Assembly (NCBI GenBank): GCA_021160885.1
Contig: JAGHBR010000035.1
Coordinates: 1 to 19,367 of the forward strand
Direction of reading: 5' to 3'
Source of the DNA: Caldisericaceae bacterium
GTDB lineage: Bacteria > Calditrichota > Calditrichia > Calditrichales > Calditrichaceae
Length of the DNA stretch: 19,367 nucleotides
The notes beneath the pieces are model-generated. The model was not told where the DNA came from, ran no database searches, and saw only the letters and a list, made by a program, of their open reading frames with translations. This document shows, one piece after another, positions 1-8,153 of the stretch. The translations under genes were made by a program, and so were the position numbers. Numbering within the stretch: the stretch's first letter is position 1; every line of letters starts with the position of its first letter.

Positions 1-50
1 CCGATACGAAGAAGTCTAATCAGAGTTCAAAAACAGTGTGAGGAGATAAC

Positions 51-3000
51 ATGAACAAAAGAATAAGTCGATTACTTCTGATCGTGTTGCTATTTGGATT
101 TATGGCAATCCTTGTGCAAAACGAGGCTTTTGCCCGACCCAAATACAACGAAGTCAGCACGGTCGGATTATCGAAAGTTATCGCAGATAAAGTAACCCAG
201 ACCATGTGTAATATTGGTAACTGGGGCTTCTGGGTAAACTATGAAGGTCAAACAGGTCATGATCCATTTACAGGTTCTTCCGGTGGTTTTTATCCACGGG
301 GTATGATGACATCAATTTATATGGATGGTATTATCTGGGGTGCATACCTCAAAGATCCTAGTACTGGTAAAGTAATTGCAGATACGCCTCGTGTTGGCGG
401 TATCGGATACCGTATCGGTACTGCACCCGGTTGGATCATTGGAGAAGGTGCCGACGCTCAAGCGGTTTCTGCGGAGGATCCAAAAGTTCGCATTTACCGT
501 ATTCGTTCCGACTGGCGTACACTCACCCCCTCCCAGGTTTTACAGGATGCTTCCGAATTGAATAATGTACCTATTACAGGTGTTACCGATGCTATGACTA
601 CGGCCATAATTGAACAGTACAAAGCAGACTGGAAAGACTGGCCGGGCGATTTGGGCGCGCCTTACTATGATGTAAACGGTAACGGGCAGTACGATCCGGT
701 GCTGGATGAAGATGGCTATCCTGATGAAACCAAGGGTGATTACCCGGGCATCGCTCAGGCTGATCAGGTTGTATGGTTGGTGGTTAATGATCTGAATGAA
801 GCAAAGGTGAAAGCCCATTCCGGTTCCATCCCTATTGGGCTGGAATTGCAGATAACCCTTTGGGCTTACAACCAGCCCAATAATACTCTGGGACAGATTG
901 TTTTTAAACGTTATAAAATTATTAACAAATCGGGCATGATTCTGGATTCCATGTTTGTAGCGCAATTCTCTGATCCAGATATCGGGGATGCTAGTGACGA
1001 TTTGGTTGGTTGTGATACAACTTTAAGCTTACATTTTGCTTACAATGGCTCCGTTACTGATGTTGATTATAATAAAGTGAACCTGCCGCCTGCAGCGGCT
1101 GGTTATGACTTCTTCCAGGGACCGTTGGTCGAATCTCCTGGTGACACAGGTGTGTTTAATTTAACTTATGTACCAGATCATAAGAATTTACCGATGACCT
1201 CTTTTGGTTACTTTGCCGCCGGTGGTGATATTGAAGATCCTGATATGGGCGTTATCGATTTTACTTTATGCTGGTATAATATGTTAAATGGATATATTCC
1301 AACTACTGATTTAAAGCATCCATCTTCCTATATTATTGGTAGCGGCCCACTTGCCGGTCAACCTTCCAAATTCCCATTGTATGGCGATCCTGTAACTGAC
1401 CCAAATGGCGTCAATAGTGATATTGACGGTAAAGGAAGCAATATGGGGCCTGGTGACAGGCGTATGTTCGCAGCCACAGGTCCATTCACAATGCAGCCTG
1501 GTGATGAGCAAGAAGTCGTTGTCGCTCTTATTGGTGGTCTGGGTGGTAATAACATTCAGTCCGTGGCTGACTTGAAGAGTTCTGACAATGTAGCTCAGCA
1601 AGTTTACGATCAGCTATTCCAGATTATTCCAAAACCGCCTACGCCGCCAAATGTTAAGGCTATCCCTCTGGATGATAAAGTGGTGCTGAACTGGGGTTGG
1701 GATGTTGATCGTATTAAAGATACCGAAGAGAGAAAAATTATTAATTACGAATTTGAAGGTTACAATATTTATCAGTTGCCAAGCTCCACAGCTAAACTGA
1801 ACGATCCTCAAACAGTACGCATCGCCACTTTTGATAAAGCTAATGGCGTTCGTATTATTAAATCTTCTGTATTCTCAGCTGAATATGGAACCGTTGTGGA
1901 TCTGCCGATTCAGTTTGGTTCCGATACTGGTATTAAACGGTTCTTCGTCGTGGATAAAGACTATATTACCGGTAAACCATTGTATCGTGGAACGACCTAT
2001 TATTTTGCGGTAACAGCCTATAATTATGATGGTACTCTGGTTCGTGATCGCGCTCTGGAATCTTCACCCATTATCCATGCTGTGACTGTGCAAGATCCTA
2101 AACCTGGAGATAAATATACAGTTTTACCTGAAGATGAAATAGAGGTTACGCATGAAGGACCTTCTGATGGTCAGGTTAAAGTAAAAGTTGTTGACCCGTC
2201 AAAGGTCACAGGACATGATTATAAAGTAACCTTTGTATTGGATGAAGATACACTTTCTCCTACTTACGGGCAAATACTGTGGAATTTAATTGATGAAACT
2301 ACTGGAGAAACTCTTTTAGAAAACCAAAAACAGGTCTCTTCCACCAGTGATTATTCACAACCCATAGTTGATGGTTTGCAACTTATCGTTGCTGGACCTG
2401 ATCCTGGTTTGAAACAAGTTTATCTGGCAGATCAGGATGGAAATGTGATTGATAATGGTTGTTCTATTCTCGAATGGAGTTTAGGTCCTCCTGGATTTAT
2501 TGTAAGCAACAGGGCAGGTGCTGTAAATCAACCTCCATTTGCACGTGATTTTGACCGTTTTGGATTATGGGGTGTTGATGATTTCGAATTTAACTTTGGA
2601 GAAGAATCAGTCGCCTGGCAATATCTTACAGATGAAGTACTCACTGAGAAAGTACCATTCTCCATGTATCGCCATGTATTTGAAACAGGTGAAAAAGAAA
2701 GAATGTACATCGCGATTTTTGATGATGGTTGGGGAGATGCCACTCCTGAAGCTGGTTTAGGTGTCTGGGATACTACTGGTGTTGACGGCTTGTTTGGTAA
2801 ACCTGCTTATGAACCAATCTATGGTTATGTTTCATCTACTGGCCCATATGATCCGACTCTCGAAGATCAGTATATTGCTACAAATGATATAACTCAACCA
2901 CCTTCAAATACTGGCTGGGGAGACGATGGCAATCCTTATGATTATCCAATTGTCACGGCAACGATAATTGTAGATTATCTGGGTAACGGTTTACCATTAG

Positions 3001-3425
3001 GAAACAGGATTATTTTTGTTACTAATAAACCTAATACTGTTAATGATGTGTTTTCGTTTACTGCACCAGAAGCTATTATTGGAGATCAGGACCTGGCCAA
3101 ACTAGAAGTAGAAAAGATCAATGTCTTCCCGAACCCGTATTATGCTGCTAACTCACTGGAACCGGATCGTTTTAATCGCTTTGTGACCTTTAACCATTTG
3201 CCCAAACATGCGATCATCCGCATCTTCACGCTTGGTGGTATTCAGGTTCGTAAAATAGAAAAGAATGACGACACCCAGTTCTGCCAGTGGGATCTGAAAA
3301 ACGAAACCGGTTTACCTGTAGCTTCTGGCATGTATATTGCCTACATTGATATGCCAGAACTTGGTAAAACCAAGACGTTGAAGCTGATGATCATTCAGGG
3401 TGAACAGGTAGTTGAATTCTATTAA
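51..3425 (+). CDS. Large exported FN3-domain protein with T9SS-type sorting tail (paralogue copy 1)
   Basis: 1124 residues; function unknown, probably a cell-surface or secreted protein. The start is fixed by a GAGGAG site about 7 bases upstream and by a signal peptide at residues 1-28, likely cut after AFA. Residues 50-500 form a conserved N-terminal domain shared by all four paralogues. It contains an EF-hand-like acidic loop (D207, N209, N211, D215, D219), an Asp-rich motif ending in GCD (residues 308-322) and a GPFTMQPGDEQE motif (477-488). Residues 532-680 look like a fibronectin type III domain (VVLNWGW ... FEGYNIYQ ... YYFAVTAYNY). Residues 1021-1124 match the Por secretion tail: VFPNPYY, IRIFTLGG, ASGMYI, LKLMII. 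Residues about 800-1000 differ most from the other copies and are longer. It is 47 bases upstream of the PorV-like gene and probably cotranscribed with it. Export by T9SS is inferred from the tail; no catalytic motif is visible. Confidence 0.88.
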   Translation: MNKRISRLLLIVLLFGFMAILVQNEAFARPKYNEVSTVGLSKVIADKVTQTMCNIGNWGFWVNYEGQTGHDPFTGSSGGFYPRGMMTSIYMDGIIWGAYLKDPSTGKVIADTPRVGGIGYRIGTAPGWIIGEGADAQAVSAEDPKVRIYRIRSDWRTLTPSQVLQDASELNNVPITGVTDAMTTAIIEQYKADWKDWPGDLGAPYYDVNGNGQYDPVLDEDGYPDETKGDYPGIAQADQVVWLVVNDLNEAKVKAHSGSIPIGLELQITLWAYNQPNNTLGQIVFKRYKIINKSGMILDSMFVAQFSDPDIGDASDDLVGCDTTLSLHFAYNGSVTDVDYNKVNLPPAAAGYDFFQGPLVESPGDTGVFNLTYVPDHKNLPMTSFGYFAAGGDIEDPDMGVIDFTLCWYNMLNGYIPTTDLKHPSSYIIGSGPLAGQPSKFPLYGDPVTDPNGVNSDIDGKGSNMGPGDRRMFAATGPFTMQPGDEQEVVVALIGGLGGNNIQSVADLKSSDNVAQQVYDQLFQIIPKPPTPPNVKAIPLDDKVVLNWGWDVDRIKDTEERKIINYEFEGYNIYQLPSSTAKLNDPQTVRIATFDKANGVRIIKSSVFSAEYGTVVDLPIQFGSDTGIKRFFVVDKDYITGKPLYRGTTYYFAVTAYNYDGTLVRDRALESSPIIHAVTVQDPKPGDKYTVLPEDEIEVTHEGPSDGQVKVKVVDPSKVTGHDYKVTFVLDEDTLSPTYGQILWNLIDETTGETLLENQKQVSSTSDYSQPIVDGLQLIVAGPDPGLKQVYLADQDGNVIDNGCSILEWSLGPPGFIVSNRAGAVNQPPFARDFDRFGLWGVDDFEFNFGEESVAWQYLTDEVLTEKVPFSMYRHVFETGEKERMYIAIFDDGWGDATPEAGLGVWDTTGVDGLFGKPAYEPIYGYVSSTGPYDPTLEDQYIATNDITQPPSNTGWGDDGNPYDYPIVTATIIVDYLGNGLPLGNRIIFVTNKPNTVNDVFSFTAPEAIIGDQDLAKLEVEKINVFPNPYYAANSLEPDRFNRFVTFNHLPKHAIIRIFTLGGIQVRKIEKNDDTQFCQWDLKNETGLPVASGMYIAYIDMPELGKTKTLKLMIIQGEQVVEFY

Positions 3426-3472
3426 TGTTAATTTAATAGCAGTGATAGGGAAAAAAGTTAGGGAGTTAAAAT

Positions 3473-4507
3473 ATGAATAAAATAAAAGTGTTAAACGGTG
3501 TTATTTGGATCGTGCTGGTGCTCTTCCTTGCATCACTGCCTGTTTACGCTGGTGATGCAGACAGGATTGGTACAGCAGCAGGTACCCAACTTCTGGTTCC
3601 AGTGGGCGCCAGAGACCTGGCAATGGCCGGATCCGATATCGTCTTTACCACGGGGGTAGACGCTATCTACTGGAATCCTGCTGGGCTTTCCAATATGCAG
3701 CAAAAAGCTGCTGGTATGTTCTCTACGGTTAACATCTTCGGCGATATTCGCGTAAATTATATCGCTGTTGGTTCCACATTGGGCAAATTCGGACATATCG
3801 GTTTAAGCATCAAAGCTTTTGACTTTGGCGATATTCCATTAACGACGGTTGAAGATATGGATGGAAGTACCGGTCGTACGTTCTCTCCAACCTTCAGCAC
3901 TATTGCCTTAACCTACTCCAAAAAATTAACCAGCACCATTAATGTTGGTATTAATACCAAGTTGGTTTATGAATCGGCACCGCGTGTTTCTGCAACCGCA
4001 GTTGCCTTTGATATTGGTCTGCAATACAAAAATTTAGCAGGTATCGAAGGTGTTTCTTTCGGTATCGTTGCTAAAAATCTTGGTTCAAATATGGAGTATC
4101 GAGGTAACGGGTTGATGACTCAAAAGCAAGTGGACGGACGTACTGAGTTCATCAGACGTGGTGCTTCCAGCGATCAGCTGCCAGCCAGTCTGGAAATGGG
4201 TCTGAGCTACAACTATAAGGTAATGGAGGATAATTTCCTGATTGTTTCCGGTACGTTCTGTAACAATAATGTACAAAACGACGATTTCCGTTTCGGAGTG
4301 GAATACAATTATAAAAATTTCCTGGCCTTGCGCGGCGGTTATCTCTACACAATGAATACACCGTCCGAAGAACAGCTCTACACCTTCTCACTGGGTGCTG
4401 GTTTACAGTACAAAGTGGGAAATACGCTATTAGGTCTGGATTACGCTTTCCGCGATGTTCAGTACTTTGACGCAAGCCAGATGTTTACACTGCATATTGG
4501 TTTCTAA
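3473..4507 (+). CDS. PorV/PorQ-family outer membrane beta-barrel protein
   Basis: 344 residues. The signal peptide spans residues 1-26 (cut likely after VYA). The family signature follows: GARDLAMAGSDI (residues 45-56), then DAIYWNPAGLS (63-73). The remainder alternates in the manner of beta strands, and the protein ends in Phe (HIGF), the usual last residue of an outer-membrane barrel. In known T9SS, PorV is an outer-membrane barrel that collects cargo bearing the C-terminal signal and hands it to the surface-attachment machinery. PorQ and other family members have related or unknown roles, so I cannot say which member this is. A GGGAG site lies 7 bases before the ATG. The gene follows copy 1 closely and is closed by a strong terminator, so the pair looks like a two-gene operon of cargo plus barrel. 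A generic UPF0164-type porin is the main alternative. Confidence 0.87.
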   Translation: MNKIKVLNGVIWIVLVLFLASLPVYAGDADRIGTAAGTQLLVPVGARDLAMAGSDIVFTTGVDAIYWNPAGLSNMQQKAAGMFSTVNIFGDIRVNYIAVGSTLGKFGHIGLSIKAFDFGDIPLTTVEDMDGSTGRTFSPTFSTIALTYSKKLTSTINVGINTKLVYESAPRVSATAVAFDIGLQYKNLAGIEGVSFGIVAKNLGSNMEYRGNGLMTQKQVDGRTEFIRRGASSDQLPASLEMGLSYNYKVMEDNFLIVSGTFCNNNVQNDDFRFGVEYNYKNFLALRGGYLYTMNTPSEEQLYTFSLGAGLQYKVGNTLLGLDYAFRDVQYFDASQMFTLHIGF

Positions 4508-4528
4508 CAGGCACGCGGTTCTCTGTTA

Positions 4529-4560
4529 AAAAGGCCGATGGGTTCGCCCATCGGCCTTTT
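4529..4560 (+). terminator. Rho-independent terminator after the PorV-like gene
   Basis: A perfect 10-bp GC-rich stem, GGCCGATGGG (4533-4542) with CCCATCGGCC (4547-4556), is closed by a TTCG tetraloop. A flanking AAAA (4529-4532) can pair with TTTT (4557-4560). It starts 21 bases after the stop codon. The T-run is short (TTTT then ACTTT), but the stem is very stable, so it should end the copy 1 - barrel transcript. Confidence 0.9.
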
Positions 4561-4770
4561 ACTTTATACAATACTCCAACCAATGATATCTTAAAAACTG
4601 AATAATTTTGGCTTTCTTTTTGCAATATTTTTATCTTATGTAAAAGTAGTACAAGGCTGAAATGCTTATATTTCCTGTCATGTGCTTAAAAATATTTAAA
4701 TTCAACCATGAAAAATTTTCGCTTTAACTGAAAAATAATCGCACTTAATCCAAATTTGTGAAGGTACAAA

Positions 4771-7700
4771 ATGGAAAAGAAAGCTTGCCTATCGATTTTA
4801 CTATTATTCTTATTTTTCTCTATTGGTTTTGCCAAAATAAAAAAAATGGTATATCCAGTAATTGCTAACAATGGTTATTCTGAAATCAATGTTTTGCAAA
4901 ATAACTTTTGGGAATTCTGGGCCCGGTCTGATGGCTTAGTGGGCTATAATTCAATGAAGAAATCACAGGGTGGCTTATTTACCTCCAAAAGAATACCTTT
5001 GATCTGGCAGGAGGGAATTATTTGGGGAGGAATTGTTAGAAACCATAATACCAATACAGAAATAGATACACCGCGCGTAGGTGGTATTCATTACCGGGTC
5101 GGGACCCAAGCCGGACATGTCATCAGGATCGACAATAAATACCAAATTGATCCGACTTCAAAAGGTATTTTTAAAATAAACAAAAACTGGCAAAAATTGG
5201 CGGAAGCAGATTTAAGAAGGGAGTTAGCGCTATTATTAAATAAGGGCGAACTACAAATTACTTCTAATGAAGTCGCGGCATTGCGTCAAAAATATGCAGA
5301 TAACTGGAAAAACTGGCCTGTAGAGTTAGGAGCTCCTTTTAATGATATGAACCAGAACGGATTTTATGATCCGGTACTGGATGAGAATGGCTATCCTTTG
5401 CCTGACTCTGGTGATTATCCTGGCATGGCGCAAGCAACGCAAACAATATTTTTTGTTATTAACGATCTGGATAGTGCTAAAGTTAAAAAATTGTCAGGTA
5501 CGGAGCCATTTGGTCTGGAAGTGCAAATTACACTGTGGTCTTATGATACGGACTTTTTACCTCTGGCGCACACCATCTTTAAGCGTTATGTGTTTATCAA
5601 TAAATCTGATCAACAAATAGATTCCTTGTTTGTGGGACAGTTCGTTGATGCTGATGTAGGAGACTATTCGGATGATTTAATAGGCTGTGATACACTTTTA
5701 AATCTGGCCTTTGCTTACAATGGTTCTGATGTTGATGCTGAAGCGATCGTCAGAGATTTGCCGCCGCCTGCAGTCGGCTATAATTTGTTACAGGGACCGT
5801 TGATTGAAACCGGCAATCCGGATGATGTAGGGATTAAAGATTTTAAATTGCATTACGGATTTATGAATCTACCGATGACCAGCTTTGTTTATTTGGCTGC
5901 GGGAGGGGATTTAGTAGACCCGCCTTTAGGTGTCATTGATTATGTTTTACAAATGTACAACATGCTTAATGGCTATATACCAACGAATGATCTGAAAAAT
6001 CCTACACCTTATGTTATTGGAAGTGGACCAAAGAAAGGAGAACCAACAAAATTTCCCTTAGGCGGCGATCCGGTTAATGACCCTGAGGGATTGTTAGGAG
6101 ATGTGGATGGTGCTGGGTGGAATATGGGGCCGACCGATCGAAGGTTTATGTTGAATACGGGCCCTTTTACCTTAAAACCGGATGAATCTCAGGAAATTAT
6201 CTCTGCGATAATCGGAGGTGTAGAACACGATCGGCTGAGTTCCGTTAAACAGGTAAAAAGTATAAGTAAATACCTTAGAACAATTTACCAAAATCAATTT
6301 AAAAATGTAAATCCCATTCCGGATGCGCCCAGGGTCAGGGCTTCACCGTTTGATGAATATGTGGTTCTGAACTGGGGCTGGGATGAACAAAGTGTGAAGG
6401 CCATCGAGCAACAGGAGAAAAATGGATTTCGTTTTGAAGGATACAATGTTTATCAGCTACCTGATCCAAAGGCCAGGTTGACTGATCCGGCAACAGTCAA
6501 AATTGCCACTTTTGATCTGATCAATGGTGTGACACAAATTATCGGTTTAAAACCTCATCCTGAAAATGGCAGATATTATGAATCGATGTTACAACTCGGT
6601 TTAGATTCAGGTGTAAAGCACTACATGGTGCTGACAGAAGATCAGATAAATCAAAAACCATTTTACCGTGGTTCAACCTATTATTTTGCAGTGACCAGTT
6701 ACAATTATAATCCAGAGTTGCCTGAATATCCTTCTCTTGAATCCGATTACAAAGTAGTTCAGGTAACGGTTCAAGGTGAAAAGCCGGGCGACCGTTATCT
6801 GAGTGAACCCGAACAGGAAATCGAAGTGGTCGCTAACAAAGAAAGTGATGTCACTTGCCTGGTTAAAGTTATTGATCCGTCTAAGGTTACAGGTCATCAA
6901 TATCAGGTCTATTTTACACTGGATCAGGACACAAATTCCACAACTTTCGGGGAGTTCCTCTGGAATTTAAAAGATTTAACAAAAGGAGTGGATGTCCTGA
7001 ACCGACAACCGATTAAGAAATATCAAGGTCCAAAACCGCCCAATAAAATAGATGAAAATCAGATTATTGTAGATGGTTTGTTGGTCAAGGTATTCGAGCC
7101 TGCAAAATATCTTAAGGCGGTTGTTGAAGTTGCCAATGCCCAATATCCGAATGGTTTACCAGAATATGAATGGGATTCGGGCGGCATGCCATATCACGGA
7201 AACAATGTATGGCTCAGTCTGAGCGCCCCCAGCGATGTAAATTGTTTCTATATTAGTGCCGGTGGTGAGGCGGATGCCATAGATAGAATATTGCAAAATA
7301 TTTTCAATGCGGAAGGCCATGATCTGGAAATACGTTTTACAAAGAAAGGAGGCCTTTACAGTTGGTGGTATGATGACAGCAACAAAGTAGCCGCTCATGT
7401 GCCCTTTGAAGGGTGGGATGTAGGCCGGGTTACTTACGATGATCCATCTGATGATGTGCGCTGCTTAACCGGGGGCTATTCCGGGGGAGCAACGGTAGGA
7501 GTTTTCGATTTTGCTTACCAGGATCCCTATTTTAATTTTCCTGCTTCAGACTGGATTTATTTGCGTAAACCACTGGATGCCCAGGGAACTTACCAGGTTT
7601 ATGAACAGGATGTTTTGAGTGGAACCTGGAATTACAAATGGTGGGATCATAGTGTTTCTGTTCTTTCTAAAATAATTATCTGTGATTTTACTGGTGCAGG

Positions 7701-8124
7701 CACACTGCCGCAAACAGGAACCGTTATTCGCTTTATTTCCAGCAAATCAGCTGATGAAGATTTGACTTTTACCTTTTCAGCTCCTGGTAAAATTGCAAAT
7801 GATCTGGATTTGTTGAAAATGGATATAGAAAAAATAAATGTCTTTCCAAATCCATATTATGCGGCTTCGCGTTTGGAACCAGATCGCTTCACACATTTTG
7901 TAACTTTTAATCATCTTTCAGAGCATGCCATTATTCGAATATTTACTTTAAACGGTGTATTGGTGCGTAAGCTTGAAAAGCGTGATAACAGCCAGTTTTT
8001 CAGATGGGACTTAAAGAATGCAAAGGGCCGCCCTGTGGCCAGTGGGATGTATGTTATTCAGGTGGAAGTGCCTGAGATAAATAAACAAAAAATCTTAAAA
8101 TTGCTTGTTATTTCCAGTGAGTAA
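4771..8124 (+). CDS. Large exported FN3-domain protein with T9SS-type sorting tail (paralogue copy 2)
   Basis: 1117 residues; function unknown. The start is supported by GTGAAGG about 6 bases upstream and a signal peptide at residues 1-21 (IGFA). The architecture is that of copies 3 and 4: an N-terminal conserved domain (about 40-500) with an acidic loop (D192, N194, N196, D200, D204) and the motif DADVGDYSDDLIGCD (293-307), an FN3-like domain (517-668), a beta-rich region, a Trp/Gly-rich module at about 850-990 (GLYSWWYDD, VPFEGWDVG, TGGYSGGATVGVFD), and a sorting tail (1018-1117: VFPNPYYAAS, IRIFTLNG, ASGMYV). Two oddities stand out. The protein stops at LLVISSE and lacks the last residues ending in a Tyr/Phe-Tyr pair found in the other copies. 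The N-terminal segment that reads DPxTGSSGG in copies 1 and 3 is altered (residues 52-68). The gene is 29 bases upstream of copy 3, so the two are probably cotranscribed. Confidence 0.88.
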   Translation: MEKKACLSILLLFLFFSIGFAKIKKMVYPVIANNGYSEINVLQNNFWEFWARSDGLVGYNSMKKSQGGLFTSKRIPLIWQEGIIWGGIVRNHNTNTEIDTPRVGGIHYRVGTQAGHVIRIDNKYQIDPTSKGIFKINKNWQKLAEADLRRELALLLNKGELQITSNEVAALRQKYADNWKNWPVELGAPFNDMNQNGFYDPVLDENGYPLPDSGDYPGMAQATQTIFFVINDLDSAKVKKLSGTEPFGLEVQITLWSYDTDFLPLAHTIFKRYVFINKSDQQIDSLFVGQFVDADVGDYSDDLIGCDTLLNLAFAYNGSDVDAEAIVRDLPPPAVGYNLLQGPLIETGNPDDVGIKDFKLHYGFMNLPMTSFVYLAAGGDLVDPPLGVIDYVLQMYNMLNGYIPTNDLKNPTPYVIGSGPKKGEPTKFPLGGDPVNDPEGLLGDVDGAGWNMGPTDRRFMLNTGPFTLKPDESQEIISAIIGGVEHDRLSSVKQVKSISKYLRTIYQNQFKNVNPIPDAPRVRASPFDEYVVLNWGWDEQSVKAIEQQEKNGFRFEGYNVYQLPDPKARLTDPATVKIATFDLINGVTQIIGLKPHPENGRYYESMLQLGLDSGVKHYMVLTEDQINQKPFYRGSTYYFAVTSYNYNPELPEYPSLESDYKVVQVTVQGEKPGDRYLSEPEQEIEVVANKESDVTCLVKVIDPSKVTGHQYQVYFTLDQDTNSTTFGEFLWNLKDLTKGVDVLNRQPIKKYQGPKPPNKIDENQIIVDGLLVKVFEPAKYLKAVVEVANAQYPNGLPEYEWDSGGMPYHGNNVWLSLSAPSDVNCFYISAGGEADAIDRILQNIFNAEGHDLEIRFTKKGGLYSWWYDDSNKVAAHVPFEGWDVGRVTYDDPSDDVRCLTGGYSGGATVGVFDFAYQDPYFNFPASDWIYLRKPLDAQGTYQVYEQDVLSGTWNYKWWDHSVSVLSKIIICDFTGAGTLPQTGTVIRFISSKSADEDLTFTFSAPGKIANDLDLLKMDIEKINVFPNPYYAASRLEPDRFTHFVTFNHLSEHAIIRIFTLNGVLVRKLEKRDNSQFFRWDLKNAKGRPVASGMYVIQVEVPEINKQKILKLLVISSE

Positions 8125-8153
8125 ATAAAATAACAAACCGGCTGAGGTAATCA

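Noticed and set aside
669..707. The DxNxNGxYDPxxD loop as a dockerin domain.
   Set aside because: Dockerins have two such loops about 20-30 residues apart with their own helices. Here there is a single loop inside a large beta-rich domain, so only a calcium-binding-like loop is supported.
4603..4610. TAATTTTG, matching the Bacteroidota -7 element TAnnTTTG upstream of copy 2.
   Set aside because: There is no TTG at the proper upstream distance, it lies about 160 bases from the start codon, and such an 8-mer is expected by chance in this AT-rich DNA. The host may not use that promoter type.
4686..4871. Small - strand open reading frame (61 codons) across the gap before copy 2.
   Set aside because: It overlaps the signal-peptide region of copy 2 on the opposite strand, has no clear ribosome site and consists of AT-rich low-complexity residues. 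I regard it as a chance frame.
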